Assembly (NCBI GenBank): GCA_013141325.1
Contig: JABFRE010000093.1
Location: 1-38,274 of the forward strand
DNA: 38,274 nucleotides
Reading direction: 5' to 3'
Source of the DNA: Novosphingobium sp.
GTDB taxonomy: Bacteria; Pseudomonadota; Alphaproteobacteria; Sphingomonadales; Sphingomonadaceae
In this document: positions 1 to 8,182 of the stretch, in pieces
Position numbering within the stretch: position 1 is the stretch's first letter
How the letters are laid out: each line of letters begins with the position of its first letter
The notes under the pieces: generated by a model
What the model saw: only the letters and a program-made list of their open reading frames with translations
What the model was told of the DNA's origin: nothing
Databases searched by the model: none
Position numbers and translations under genes: made by a program

Positions 1-2
1 TT

Positions 3-293
3 CGCCCGCAGGATGTGGTCAACGGCAACGCTTCGGCGGCGCCTGCGGACGCCTTCGTGCTGCCGTCCAGCCTGTCGGGTTCGATCACCCATGATGCCGA
101 CTTCGGTCTGGGTCTGCGCGATCTGGGCCTGTGGGGCGGGATCGACCTGGGCAACACCGCCTGGCGTCAGGACTACATCGCCGACCACAGCGTTGCCGGG
201 TTCGGCCACGGCGGTCATGGCACCTACGACTACCTGTCCAAGCACGACTATGTGAGCCACCTCAGCGGCGGCATGGACGACTGGGCGCTGTGA
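3..293 (+). CDS. C-terminal end of a probable type I secreted protein (5' truncated by window edge)
   Basis: The reading frame is open from the window edge to a TGA, so this is the last 96 or so codons of a longer gene. The GTG at position 15 is internal and is not a start. The visible part is rich in Gly, Asp and His (a GFGHGGHGTYDY stretch) and has no Cys. It ends in MDDWAL: acidic residues followed by hydrophobic ones at the extreme C-terminus resemble the uncleaved secretion signal of PrtD/PrtE-type type I substrates. A type I secretion adaptor and ABC exporter lie just downstream, convergent, which supports the idea that this is their cargo. The function of the missing N-terminal part cannot be seen. 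No RTX nonapeptide repeat is visible in this fragment. Confidence 0.55.
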   Translation, partial: RPQDVVNGNASAAPADAFVLPSSLSGSITHDADFGLGLRDLGLWGGIDLGNTAWRQDYIADHSVAGFGHGGHGTYDYLSKHDYVSHLSGGMDDWAL

Positions 294-328
294 TCCAGGC
301 TTGACCTGACTACCGCGTTACAAAAGGG

Positions 329-364
329 CGGGCGGAGATCGTGGATCTCCGCCCGCTTCTTTTT
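329..364 (+). terminator. Rho-independent terminator between convergent genes
   Basis: A perfect 12-bp stem (329-340 pairing with 344-355) with a 3-base loop GTG is followed by CTTCTTTTT. It ends the upstream secreted-protein gene. On the minus strand the same stem is followed by a short T4 tract, so it may also stop transcripts of the type I secretion operon that ends at 404. Confidence 0.9.
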
Positions 365-403
365 GTCCGGGATTGATCGGCGTCGGCAGCGGCGCAGGAC
401 GGC

Positions 404-1729
404 TCAGTTGTCGCGGAACGAGCGGGCGAACTGGTCTTGCAGCGGTTTGGTCAGATAGGACAGCAGCGAACGCTGGCCGGTCTCGATATAGACTTCCGCC
501 GGCATGCCGCTGCGCAGCGGCATGCCTTCCTTGCTGAGCAAGGCCTGATCGACTTCCAGCCGGACGATGAAGAACGGCGGACCGCCACCGGGCAGTTCGG
601 TCTTGTCGGTCGCGGCGTAGACCACGCGGCCCGGAATTTCCGGGGTCGCCGTGCGGTTGAAGGCGCTGAAACGGATTCGCGCTTTCTGGCCGGTGTGGAC
701 CTGATCGATGTCAGTCGGGCTGACCATGGCCTCGACCACCATCATGTCGCGGTCGGGAACGATTTCCATGATCGGATCGGCCGGGCGGATCACTTCGCCA
801 ATCGCTGTGAAAGCCACCTTCTCGACCGTGCCTGAGTAAGGCGCGCGGATCTCGCTGCGGGTGTTCTGATCGGTGGCGGAAACGCTGCGCAGGCGCTGGT
901 CGTTGAGCGCGGTATTGATCCGCGCGACCTCTTCACCGGCCTGGGCACGGCGGGTTTCGCTCAGCTGGATCAGCTGCTGCTGGGTTTCGGCAATCCGGGC
1001 GCGCGCTTCGGCGACCTGCGACTGCTGCGCGGCGATGCTGCCATCCAGGCTGACGGCCGCGCGCTCAAGCTCGTTGAGGCGGCTGATCGTCACCAGCTTC
1101 TTTTCCCACAGCCCGCGCACGCTGACCAGTTCGGGCTCGATCAGCCGGCGCTGCGATTGCAGCGAGACGATTTGCGCGCCCATGCCGATGATCGACTGGT
1201 TGTATTGTTCGATCCGCGCGCGCAGCTGGGCGCGCAGCTGGGTCTGCTCGGACTGCCGGATCGTGAACAGGTGCGCCTCGTCCGCCATCGCGGAGCGCGC
1301 GCTTGCCGCGTTCGACTGGGTAAGCTCTGGTGGGAAGGCGACCCGGCCAAGCCCCATGCGTTCGGCATCGAGCCGGGCCCGCTGGGCCAGCAGCTGTTCG
1401 ACCGTGCGCGCGGAAAAGGTCTGATCGGCGCCCGATACATTGTTGTCCAGCCGCATCAGCAGCTGGCCCTTTTCAACGTGCTGGCCGTTCGTCACCGCGA
1501 TTTCGGAGATCACGCCGCCCCCAGGGTGCGCGATCCGCTTGACGTGGGATTTGACCCCGACCTGGCCCATCGCGATCACCGCGCCGCCCATCGGCACGAC
1601 CGCGGCCAGGATCGTCATCACCAGCACCAGACCGCCCGAGATCGACAGGACGCGGCGCAGCCTGCGCACGCCTGCATCGGGAGCGACAGCACCGGCGTCG
1701 TCGTCGTTCAACTTCATCGGCACGTTCAT
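404..1729 (-). CDS. Type I secretion membrane fusion protein, HlyD/PrtE family
   Basis: This is the periplasmic adaptor that links an inner-membrane ABC exporter to a TolC-like outer-membrane channel. A short cytoplasmic N-terminus is followed by one membrane segment (about residues 30-50). Next comes a lipoyl/biotinyl half-motif around GGGVISEIAVTNGQHVEKGQLL (residues about 70-92) and a long Gln/Ala/Arg-rich coiled coil (about 105-285). The second lipoyl half (SEIRAPYSGTVEKV) and a beta-barrel C-terminal domain follow. The length of 441 residues is usual for the HlyD/PrtE family. Its start overlaps the stop of the ABC exporter gene by 4 bases, so the two are one operon with translational coupling. 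No outer-membrane TolC partner is encoded nearby. Confidence 0.9.
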   Translation of the reverse strand: MNVPMKLNDDDAGAVAPDAGVRRLRRVLSISGGLVLVMTILAAVVPMGGAVIAMGQVGVKSHVKRIAHPGGGVISEIAVTNGQHVEKGQLLMRLDNNVSGADQTFSARTVEQLLAQRARLDAERMGLGRVAFPPELTQSNAASARSAMADEAHLFTIRQSEQTQLRAQLRARIEQYNQSIIGMGAQIVSLQSQRRLIEPELVSVRGLWEKKLVTISRLNELERAAVSLDGSIAAQQSQVAEARARIAETQQQLIQLSETRRAQAGEEVARINTALNDQRLRSVSATDQNTRSEIRAPYSGTVEKVAFTAIGEVIRPADPIMEIVPDRDMMVVEAMVSPTDIDQVHTGQKARIRFSAFNRTATPEIPGRVVYAATDKTELPGGGPPFFIVRLEVDQALLSKEGMPLRSGMPAEVYIETGQRSLLSYLTKPLQDQFARSFRDN

Positions 1730-3465
1730 GCGGATTCGGCCTTGTTCTGGGGTGGGCCTGGCGGGTTGGCCAGGGCAGGGGCCGCGCCCAGCTTTTTCAT
1801 GACATCGTCCCGGGTACCGAATTCCACGATCTTGCCCTGGTTTAGTACCGCGATATGGGTCATCGGACCAAGTGTGGCCGGGCGGTGGGTGATCATCACC
1901 ACGACCCCGCCGCGTGCCTTGACGGCTTCGACTGCCGTCGCCAGCGCGGCATCGCCTTCACCGTCGAGGTTCGAATTGGCCTCGTCCAGCACTATCAGGA
2001 AGGGATTGCCGTACAGCGCCCGCGCCAGACCGATCCGCTGGCGCTGACCGGCCGAAAGCTCCATCCCCGAGGAGGTGACGCGGGAATCGTAGCCCTGCGG
2101 CATCGCCAGGATTGTCTGGTGCATCCCCGCCGCTTTCGCCGCTTCGACAATTGATTCCGAGGTTGCCTGCGGATCGAAACGGGCGATGTTCTGCCCGATC
2201 GTCCCCTCAAGGATGTCAACCGACTGGGGGACATAGCCAAACGAGGCGCCCAGCTGATCGGGGTCCCACTGGTCATATGTTGCGCCATCGATCCGGATCT
2301 CGCCGCGGCTGGGCGGCCAGATCCCCACCAGCGCGCGCGCCAGCGTGGTTTTGCCCGCCGCGCTGGGGCCGATGATCGCTACCGCCTGTCCCGGTATCAG
2401 ATCGAGCGAGATGCCGTTGAGCACGCTCCGTTCGGTGCCTGGCGGAACCAGCCATAGATCGCGCACCCGCAATTCCTTGTTGGGCGGATCGAGCTGAACA
2501 CTGCGCGGGTGGGGCGGACGGAAGACGTCGATTGCCTCCATCAGCCGGGTCCAGCCGGTGCGTGCGGTCGACATGTTGCGCCAGTTGCCGATCGCCATGT
2601 CGACCGGCGCCAGCGCCCGGCCCGACAGCACCGACGATGCCAGAATCACACCGCCACTGGCCTGTCCGTCGATCACCAGCAGGGCGCCGACCGTCAGCAT
2701 GCCCGATTGCAGCAGCATGCGCAGCACCTTGCCGGTCGAGCCGAGCCGGGTACCGACCCGCGAGAGAAACGACTGGGCGTCGATGAAGTGATGTTCGAAC
2801 CCGCCGGCCCGGGCGAGCAGCCGGTCACGCATGCCCATCGCGGCGGCGCTTTCGACGAACCGCAGCTCGTCCAGAGTCGCGGCAGAGCGGGCGCCGACCA
2901 CGTTGCCCATGGCATGCAGGCCCTTGGCGGTCTGTTTGGAGGTGTGCACCGCCAGCAGCACCAGCACCAGCGTGCCGACCAGAGCGGTCAGTCCCAGCGC
3001 CCAATGCAGCGCGGAGAGAACGATAAGGAAGACGATCACCCACGGCAGGTCGATCAGCGCGACCGGCCCGGGGCCGGCCAGGAAGCTGTGAATCTGGTCA
3101 AGATCGCGCACCAGTTGGAGCCCGTCGCTCGATTTGACCGGGCCTTTCAGCGGTGTGCTGGTGGTGGCGTAGTGGACCGAGCGGAACAGCTCGTCATGCA
3201 CCCCGTTGGCAATGGTCAGCAGTGCATCGCCGCGGATCGATTCAAACACAGCCTGAAACGCATAGAGAACCAGCAGCATCGCAAACAGCCCGGCCAGGGT
3301 GGCGAGACTGCCGCTGGGCAGAACCGAGTCATAGACCAGCATCATGTACAGCGTGCCGGCGAAGACCATCAGATTCATGAAAATGCTGGCGACAACGACA
3401 ATCGCCACCGAAGTGCGGTAGCGGCCGGCATAGTGCGCCAGGGATTGTCGTTCAATTTTGGTCAC
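1726..3465 (-). CDS. Type I secretion ABC exporter (permease-ATPase), PrtD family
   Basis: This is the inner-membrane exporter with fused membrane and ATPase halves that drives one-step secretion of a C-terminal-signal protein. The N-terminal half has the PrtD-type membrane domain (hydrophobic segments at about residues 20-75 and 130-175) without a C39 peptidase domain. The ATPase half shows Walker A GPSAAGKTT (about residues 366-374), signature LSAGQRQR (about 469) and Walker B FLIVLDEANS (about 490). The GTG start at 3465 is chosen because a GGGGG Shine-Dalgarno-like run lies 5 bases upstream. A perfect stem-loop sits immediately before that site. It forms a two-gene operon with the downstream adaptor. 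The likely cargo is the protein whose end is at 293. Confidence 0.9.
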   Translation of the reverse strand: MTKIERQSLAHYAGRYRTSVAIVVVASIFMNLMVFAGTLYMMLVYDSVLPSGSLATLAGLFAMLLVLYAFQAVFESIRGDALLTIANGVHDELFRSVHYATTSTPLKGPVKSSDGLQLVRDLDQIHSFLAGPGPVALIDLPWVIVFLIVLSALHWALGLTALVGTLVLVLLAVHTSKQTAKGLHAMGNVVGARSAATLDELRFVESAAAMGMRDRLLARAGGFEHHFIDAQSFLSRVGTRLGSTGKVLRMLLQSGMLTVGALLVIDGQASGGVILASSVLSGRALAPVDMAIGNWRNMSTARTGWTRLMEAIDVFRPPHPRSVQLDPPNKELRVRDLWLVPPGTERSVLNGISLDLIPGQAVAIIGPSAAGKTTLARALVGIWPPSRGEIRIDGATYDQWDPDQLGASFGYVPQSVDILEGTIGQNIARFDPQATSESIVEAAKAAGMHQTILAMPQGYDSRVTSSGMELSAGQRQRIGLARALYGNPFLIVLDEANSNLDGEGDAALATAVEAVKARGGVVVMITHRPATLGPMTHIAVLNQGKIVEFGTRDDVMKKLGAAPALANPPGPPQNKAESA

Positions 3466-3482
3466 TTATACCCCCATGCAAA

Positions 3483-3505
3483 GGTACGCGGTCTCGCCGC
3501 GTACC
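3483..3505 (-). promoter_or_regulatory. Perfect inverted repeat in the leader of the type I secretion operon
   Basis: A 9-bp perfect stem (GGTACGCGG paired with CCGCGTACC) has a 5-base loop. It lies 17 bases upstream of the GTG start of the ABC exporter, just before its ribosome-binding run. Only three Ts follow on the minus strand, so it is not a good terminator. It could be a leader RNA hairpin or a protein operator. The structure is seen; its role is inferred. Confidence 0.45.
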
Positions 3506-3682
3506 CGCTGCCCGCTGTGCGGCGATCGCCAATTCAGTCGCCATTCGGTGCATTGTGTCACAGGCCATATCACTAACCGTGTTTGATTTCCTTGGCCAAT
3601 CAAAGTTAACGGCTGGTGCATCACAGGCACATTGCTGTCGCCGCGCTTGCACACCGGGCAGCATGCTGCCATCGGCGGTGCC

Positions 3683-4462
3683 ATGGCCGAAACCCGCGTT
3701 CTCCCGCTTCAAGGCGTCCACAACTTTCGCGACTACGGAGGCTATGCTGGGGCGGGCGGCGCCCAGGTGAAGTCCGGGTTGCTGTGGCGATCGGCCCAGC
3801 ACGTCGAGGCGAGCGATACCGATCTCGAAGCTATTCACGGGCTGGGTATCGCCACGGTGATCGATCTGCGCGGCCCGAGCGAGTATGAGGCCAATCCCTG
3901 CCGCAGGCATTCGGACTTCTCTGCGCAGGTTTTTCGCTACCCCGAGGAGACTGCCGGACTGGCGCTGCATACCGAGGCGGCCGATGGCGTGGTTACGGCT
4001 GCCGAGGCGCGTGCGGCCATGATGCGGCTATACAATGGCATCGCTTTTCGCGAAAATCTGGTGCCGATGCTGCGCTGCTATTTCGAGGTGCTGAGGCGCG
4101 CCGAAGGGCCTAGTCTGGTGCATTGCGTGGCCGGCAAGGATCGCACAGGCTTCGCCGTTGCCTTGTCCCAGCACGTGCTGGGTGTCGCGCGCGATGACAT
4201 TCTGGCGGACTATTTGCTGACCAATCAGGCCGGCAATATCGAGGCTCGGATCGCCGCCGGAGCCGACCACATTCGCGCCCGGCATGGCGGGATCGACGAT
4301 GCGACGATCCGGACGCTGATGGGTGTGGAGGAGGACTATCTGCGGACGGCGCTTGCGGCGGTGGAAGGCCGTCACGGTTCGATCGACGCCTATCTGACGG
4401 ACGTTCTTGGCGTGGACCATGTGGCGCGTGAAGAGCTGCGCGCGCACTATCTCGAAGTCTAA
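3683..4462 (+). CDS. Tyrosine-protein phosphatase-like protein (Y_phosphatase3 type)
   Basis: This 259-residue protein carries the Cys-X5-Arg phosphatase signature HCVAGKDRTG, with the nucleophile Cys148 and phosphate-binding Arg154. The N-terminal GVHNFRDYGGY segment and the DLRGPSEYE motif are typical of the bacterial/fungal tyrosine and phosphoinositide phosphatase family (MptpB/SIW14-like). It would remove phosphate from protein Tyr/Ser/Thr or from phosphoinositides; the substrate cannot be told. The ATG at 3683 is preferred over an upstream in-frame ATG at 3632 because the family begins close to the NFRDYGG motif. The 17 extra residues of the longer version look non-coding. Its stop interlocks by 4 bases with the stop of the convergent hydrolase gene. 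Confidence 0.88.
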   Translation: MAETRVLPLQGVHNFRDYGGYAGAGGAQVKSGLLWRSAQHVEASDTDLEAIHGLGIATVIDLRGPSEYEANPCRRHSDFSAQVFRYPEETAGLALHTEAADGVVTAAEARAAMMRLYNGIAFRENLVPMLRCYFEVLRRAEGPSLVHCVAGKDRTGFAVALSQHVLGVARDDILADYLLTNQAGNIEARIAAGADHIRARHGGIDDATIRTLMGVEEDYLRTALAAVEGRHGSIDAYLTDVLGVDHVAREELRAHYLEV

Positions 4463-5328
4463 AGAAACGCCTTCACTTCGCGCATGAACCGGTCGAACTG
4501 GTCATGGTGCAGCCAGTGTCCGGCATCTTCGAATTCACTGACCCGATAGTCCTTGAACACAATTGCCCGGCCGTCCTTTTCCGGGTTGGAGGCCCAGCTG
4601 TCAGCCCCGTACAACAACAGTACCGGGCAGGTAATCGCGGCCCACAGCTCTTGCGTACGCTCCTCGGGCGTGTCCTCGAACGGCCAGACGTTGAGATAGG
4701 GATCGAACTTCCAGCTCCAGGTGCCATCCTCGTTGCGGCTGGCGCCGTGCACCGTCAGGTGACGGGCCTGTTCGTCGGTCAGGAAGGCGTTCTCCTCCTT
4801 CATCCGGGCGAAGGCGGCTTCGATCGTGGGATAGCGGCGCGGCAAACGACCCGATGCGGCGCGGCGCTTGTCAATCCAGTCGCGGAAGCGGTTGGCATAG
4901 CCCTGCGCCTCGCGCTCGGCCCGGATCTTGGGCGAGGGCCCCAGACCTTCTATATTCACCAGTTTGCGCACCTTGTCAGGGTAGAGCCCGGTAAAGCGCG
5001 TGGCGATATTGCCGCCAAGCGAATGCGAAACGATCGTGACGGAATCGTGCCCCAGCGTATGCACCAACTGGGCGAAATCATAGACGAAGGCGTTCATTTC
5101 ATAGTTGCCATCGGGCGCCCAGGCGCTGTCACCGTGGCCGCGCAGGTCCGGCGCGATGACGTGCCAGTCGTGCGCCAGCTCTTCCGCCACCCAGTCCCAG
5201 CTGCGGCAATGATCGCGCCCGCCGTGCTGAAGGATCAGCGGCGGCTTTTCCGGGCTGCCCCAGTCGACATAGTGAAGCCGCAGGCGCTGCGAGATGAAGC
5301 TGTTCGAGGTCGGTCCGTGGAGATTCAT
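4459..5328 (-). CDS. Alpha/beta-fold hydrolase
   Basis: This is a 289-residue alpha/beta hydrolase of the epoxide-hydrolase/haloalkane-dehalogenase-like group. The oxyanion-hole region QHGGRDHCRSWDW (about residues 34-46) and the APDLRGHGDS strand-loop are present. The nucleophile elbow VSHSLGGN gives Ser103. A candidate acid lies in YGADSWAS and the catalytic His in EDAGHWLHHDQF near residue 273. A Ser nucleophile points to an esterase, lipase or C-C hydrolase rather than an epoxide hydrolase. No signal peptide is visible, so it is cytoplasmic. It is transcribed alone, divergent from trxB across about 120 bases and convergent with the phosphatase gene. The substrate is unknown. Confidence 0.88.
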   Translation of the reverse strand: MNLHGPTSNSFISQRLRLHYVDWGSPEKPPLILQHGGRDHCRSWDWVAEELAHDWHVIAPDLRGHGDSAWAPDGNYEMNAFVYDFAQLVHTLGHDSVTIVSHSLGGNIATRFTGLYPDKVRKLVNIEGLGPSPKIRAEREAQGYANRFRDWIDKRRAASGRLPRRYPTIEAAFARMKEENAFLTDEQARHLTVHGASRNEDGTWSWKFDPYLNVWPFEDTPEERTQELWAAITCPVLLLYGADSWASNPEKDGRAIVFKDYRVSEFEDAGHWLHHDQFDRFMREVKAFL

Positions 5329-5449
5329 GGCTGCGGCTTTTGGGGTGAAGGGCGGGCGGCGTCAACTTGTGGGCAACAGACCCGCACGGTTTGCATGGCG
5401 GCGGCGGGGTTCCTACATGGCGGGCAAGCACATTGCAGGACAGGCACGA

Positions 5450-6406
5450 ATGACCACCCACACCACGCGGATGCTGATTATCGGTTCGGGCCCGGCGGGG
5501 CTTTCGGCGGCGATATATGGCGCGCGTGCCGGGCTTCAGCCGATCGTGGTACAGGGCCTGCAGCCGGGCGGGCAGCTGACCATCACCACCGATGTCGAAA
5601 ACTATCCGGGCTTTCGCGATGTGATCCAGGGTCCGTGGCTGATGCAGGAAATGCAGGCCCAGGCAGAGCATGTCGGCACCCGGATGATCTGGGACACGAT
5701 CACCTCGGTCGATCTGTCCGGCCCGCCGTTCCGCGCGGTGGGCGACAGCGGCGATGTCTATGAAGGCGAAACGCTGGTGATCGCCACCGGCGCGGCGGCC
5801 AATTGGCTGGGCGTGCCGGGCGAGCAGGAGCTTTCGGGCAAGGGTGTTTCGGCCTGCGCCACCTGTGACGGGTTCTTCTATCGCGGCAAGAAGGTGGTGG
5901 TGATCGGCGGCGGCAACACCGCGGTGGAAGAGGCGCTGTACCTCACCAACCATTCGCAGGACGTCACGCTGATTCACCGCCGCGACAGCCTGCGGGCGGA
6001 GAAAATCCTGCAGGACCGGCTCCAGGCCCATCCCAACATCAAGGTGCTGTGGAACAAGGCGGTCGATCACTTCGTGGGCGGTGACACCGGCCTGACCGGA
6101 GTGGCGCTGAAGGACACAGTCACCGGCGAAATGTCGGTCGAACCGACCGATGGGGCTTTCGTTGCCATCGGCCATGCCCCCTCGACCGAGCTGTTCAAGG
6201 ACAAGCTCGAGGTGGACGCCGGCGGATATCTGATTGTCCAGCCGGGCACGCCGAAAACCGCCATTCCGGGCGTTTTCGCCTGCGGTGACGTGATGGATCA
6301 CACCTATCGCCAGGCAGTGACGGCGGCGGGAACCGGCTGCATGGCAGCGCTCGACGCGGAACGGTTTGTCGCTGAACGCGAGTTTCAGGCACTGAAAGCC
6401 GGCTAG
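5450..6406 (+). CDS. trxB: Thioredoxin-disulfide reductase
   Basis: This FAD/NADPH enzyme keeps thioredoxin reduced in the cytoplasm. At 318 residues it matches TrxB length. It has the N-terminal FAD-binding IIGSGPAGLSAA, the redox-active CATC (Cys135 and Cys138), the NADPH-binding VVVIGGGNTAVEEALYL and the C-terminal FAD motif GVFACGDVMD. The family normally begins just before TTRMLIIGSG, so the ATG at 5450 is chosen although the frame stays open further upstream. It is monocistronic. Its TAG interlocks by 4 bases with the stop of the convergent XrtA-associated hydrolase, so it marks the boundary of the exosortase locus. Confidence 0.96.
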   Translation: MTTHTTRMLIIGSGPAGLSAAIYGARAGLQPIVVQGLQPGGQLTITTDVENYPGFRDVIQGPWLMQEMQAQAEHVGTRMIWDTITSVDLSGPPFRAVGDSGDVYEGETLVIATGAAANWLGVPGEQELSGKGVSACATCDGFFYRGKKVVVIGGGNTAVEEALYLTNHSQDVTLIHRRDSLRAEKILQDRLQAHPNIKVLWNKAVDHFVGGDTGLTGVALKDTVTGEMSVEPTDGAFVAIGHAPSTELFKDKLEVDAGGYLIVQPGTPKTAIPGVFACGDVMDHTYRQAVTAAGTGCMAALDAERFVAEREFQALKAG

Positions 6407-7215
6407 GACAAGCCCCGCAACGCGCCCAAAATCTGCCCCTGCAACCAGATCCGGGCCTGCGGTTCGACAAAGCTGTGGCTTGCTTCGGGGCACGTGCGCA
6501 GACGCGGATCGTTTTTGTCCCAATGCGACAGAAAGGCTTGGGCTGTGCGGTCGCGTCCAGCGAGCAGGATCGTTGCCCCGCCAGCGAATCCGGTGAGCGC
6601 GGAGGCCATATCTTGCGCCAGCGAGCTTGGCGGAGCAGCAGGTTTGGCGGCGTCCTTGAGGCTGGCGGCAAGCGCCCCCACGTTGACCTTGCCAGTCAGC
6701 AGCCGCCACACCGCGCGCGGATCGCTGAGCCGCTTGAGATAATGCGCGCGCACCAGTTGCGGCGGCATCGCTGGCCTTGGCGGAGTGTCAGCCGCGCGCT
6801 CCGGGGCGCGTTCTGGCTCGAAAGTCCACGGATTGGCCAACACCAGCGCGTCGCAGCCTTTTCCGCCGGCCAGCATCAACGCGCTGGCCGCGTCGCAATT
6901 GCCGAAGGCCACCACCCGCTGCAGTGCTGGGACGTGTGCGCGGAAGGCATGGATCGCAGCAGCGATATCGGGCGCGCTGCCTGTGAAACCGGCGTTGGCG
7001 CCCGCGCTGTCGCCGACGCCGCGGCGGTCAAAGCGGAACACCGGAAACCCGGCTGCGGCAATGCGTTCGGCCAGTTGCGCCTGGCTGCCCCAGGGTCCCG
7101 AGCGAACCTCGTTGCCGCCGCTGACGATCAGCAGCCCGGTTTTCGCGCGGGCGGCGTCGAGTGTTGCGGCCAGCTCCGTGCCTTTGCAGAAAAAGGTCAG
7201 GTGACGACGTTTCAT
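6403..7215 (-). CDS. Exosortase A system-associated hydrolase 1 (alpha/beta fold)
   Basis: This 270-residue alpha/beta-fold protein matches the family named 'exosortase A system-associated hydrolase 1' (TIGR03100, recalled from memory). The motif FDRRGVGDSAG and the elbow FGNCDAAS are present. The elbow places Cys107 followed by Asp where a normal esterase has Ser. A candidate acid lies in LLAGRDRTA and the His in CPEASHSFVE near the C-terminus. The start is the ATG at 7215, which overlaps the stop of hydrolase 2 by 4 bases (ATGA). A longer open frame to 7293 would run into the upstream gene and is rejected. It is the last gene of the minus-strand operon with the acyl carrier protein and hydrolase 2, suggesting action on an ACP- or CoA-bound acyl compound. 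That role is an inference. Confidence 0.87.
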   Translation of the reverse strand: MKRRHLTFFCKGTELAATLDAARAKTGLLIVSGGNEVRSGPWGSQAQLAERIAAAGFPVFRFDRRGVGDSAGANAGFTGSAPDIAAAIHAFRAHVPALQRVVAFGNCDAASALMLAGGKGCDALVLANPWTFEPERAPERAADTPPRPAMPPQLVRAHYLKRLSDPRAVWRLLTGKVNVGALAASLKDAAKPAAPPSSLAQDMASALTGFAGGATILLAGRDRTAQAFLSHWDKNDPRLRTCPEASHSFVEPQARIWLQGQILGALRGLS

Positions 7216-7892
7216 GCCAGCGCCCCCATCGCGATCACCGCGGCCAGGGCGTCGGCCTGGATCGGATCCTCGTCTGGCTCGGCACGCAGCCACAGCGGAC
7301 TGCCGCCGACCAGTTCGTGCGCAATCACGGTGATACCCGCGCGGGGTGCGGGCGCGAGACCCTGCAGCTGGCGCAGCATTTCGCCCGACAGCGGATAGCC
7401 CGCGAGATCGAGACCGAGCTCCAGACCCTCGGCGGCGAGGCCATCGATGCTTTCCGTCACGCCGGCCTCGCGTGCGGCGAGCACCCGGGCGCGCAGCATG
7501 GTCTTGAGCAGGTTGGCGCCCTTGACCGGCGCATAGTGCCAGCCGCTGATCGCCGGGGGCAGGATCAGTCCGCCGCCGCGGATCGCCAGTACCTTGCTGG
7601 CACCGAAGTGGCGCGCGGCCGCGTGCATGGCCGTGGCCCAGTCCTCCGGCTCCAGCAGCGCCAGATCCTGCGGACTTTCGTTGCAGCCGGGAAGGTCGGG
7701 CAGGAAGCAGTCGATCCCCGCGCCGTCCAGGCGCCGCATCACCTCCACGGTAAAGCGGCGCATGCGATTGGCCTCGTCGAACAGCGCTGGGATGACCAGA
7801 AGCCGCTCCTTGCGGCCGCGGTCAAAGCCCAGCGCATATTCGTCGACGCTGCCGCCGGCTGAGAGGGGGCAAGGGTACGTATGGGGTGTCAC
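7212..7892 (-). CDS. Exosortase A system-associated hydrolase 2 (alpha/beta fold, no Ser nucleophile)
   Basis: This 226-residue protein has the arrangement of 'exosortase A system-associated hydrolase 2' (TIGR03101, recalled from memory): RLLVIPALFDEANRMRR near residues 30-46, DLPGCNES at about 66-73 and HELVGGSPLWLRAEPDED near the end. The expected nucleophile elbow reads AIRGGGL (residues 103-109), with Gly in the place of Ser/Cys/Asp, so it probably does not use the classical catalytic triad. It may be a binding or accessory partner of hydrolase 1, with which it overlaps by 4 bases. It also overlaps the upstream acyl carrier protein gene by 4 bases. The three are therefore translationally coupled. 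Confidence 0.85.
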   Translation of the reverse strand: MTPHTYPCPLSAGGSVDEYALGFDRGRKERLLVIPALFDEANRMRRFTVEVMRRLDGAGIDCFLPDLPGCNESPQDLALLEPEDWATAMHAAARHFGASKVLAIRGGGLILPPAISGWHYAPVKGANLLKTMLRARVLAAREAGVTESIDGLAAEGLELGLDLAGYPLSGEMLRQLQGLAPAPRAGITVIAHELVGGSPLWLRAEPDEDPIQADALAAVIAMGALA

Positions 7893-8152
7893 GCCGCCTC
7901 GCGCTTTGCCTTCACGAAGGCCAGCAGTGCGCCGTAGGTTTCCAGCAGTTCGCCATCCACCTCATCCTCGTCGATGACGATGTCGAAGCGGTCCTCCAAC
8001 TCGGTCAACAGGCCTGCGACGGCCATCGAATCAAGTTCGGGAAGATGACCGAACAACCCGGTGTCCTTGGTGAACGCGTCGCTCTGGCCCGGTTTGAGGC
8101 CTAGCACGTCTGCCAGCACGCGGCGCAGTTTGTGGTCGATCGAGGCGGTCAT
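7889..8152 (-). CDS. Acyl carrier protein (XrtA locus)
   Basis: This 87-residue acidic protein has the phosphopantetheine attachment motif LDSMAV with Ser42, followed by the helix LLTELEDRFDIVIDEDEVD typical of acyl/peptidyl carrier proteins. It would carry an acyl or aminoacyl group as a thioester. It is probably not the housekeeping fatty-acid AcpP, because its motif is DSM rather than DSL and it sits in an operon with exosortase-associated hydrolases. An AMP-forming ligase encoded divergently at 9201 is a candidate to load it. The stop overlaps hydrolase 2 by 4 bases. The upstream GNAT-like gene ends 30 bases before its start. Confidence 0.93.
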   Translation of the reverse strand: MTASIDHKLRRVLADVLGLKPGQSDAFTKDTGLFGHLPELDSMAVAGLLTELEDRFDIVIDEDEVDGELLETYGALLAFVKAKREAA

Positions 8153-8182
8153 GGCTCATCCAGTTGATGCGGAAGGGGTGCT

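Noticed and set aside
3632-3682. Upstream ATG giving a 276-residue phosphatase
   Set aside because: The extra 17 residues are not family-like and the second ATG lies at the normal distance from the NFRDYGG motif.
5129-6709. Antisense frame of 526 codons across the hydrolase, trxB and hydrolase 1
   Set aside because: It crosses parts of three recognised genes and encodes a low-complexity Arg/Pro-rich product.
7216-7293. 26-residue N-terminal extension of hydrolase 1
   Set aside because: It lies inside the hydrolase 2 gene and is Arg/Gly-rich. The ATGA overlap at 7212-7215 is the consistent start.
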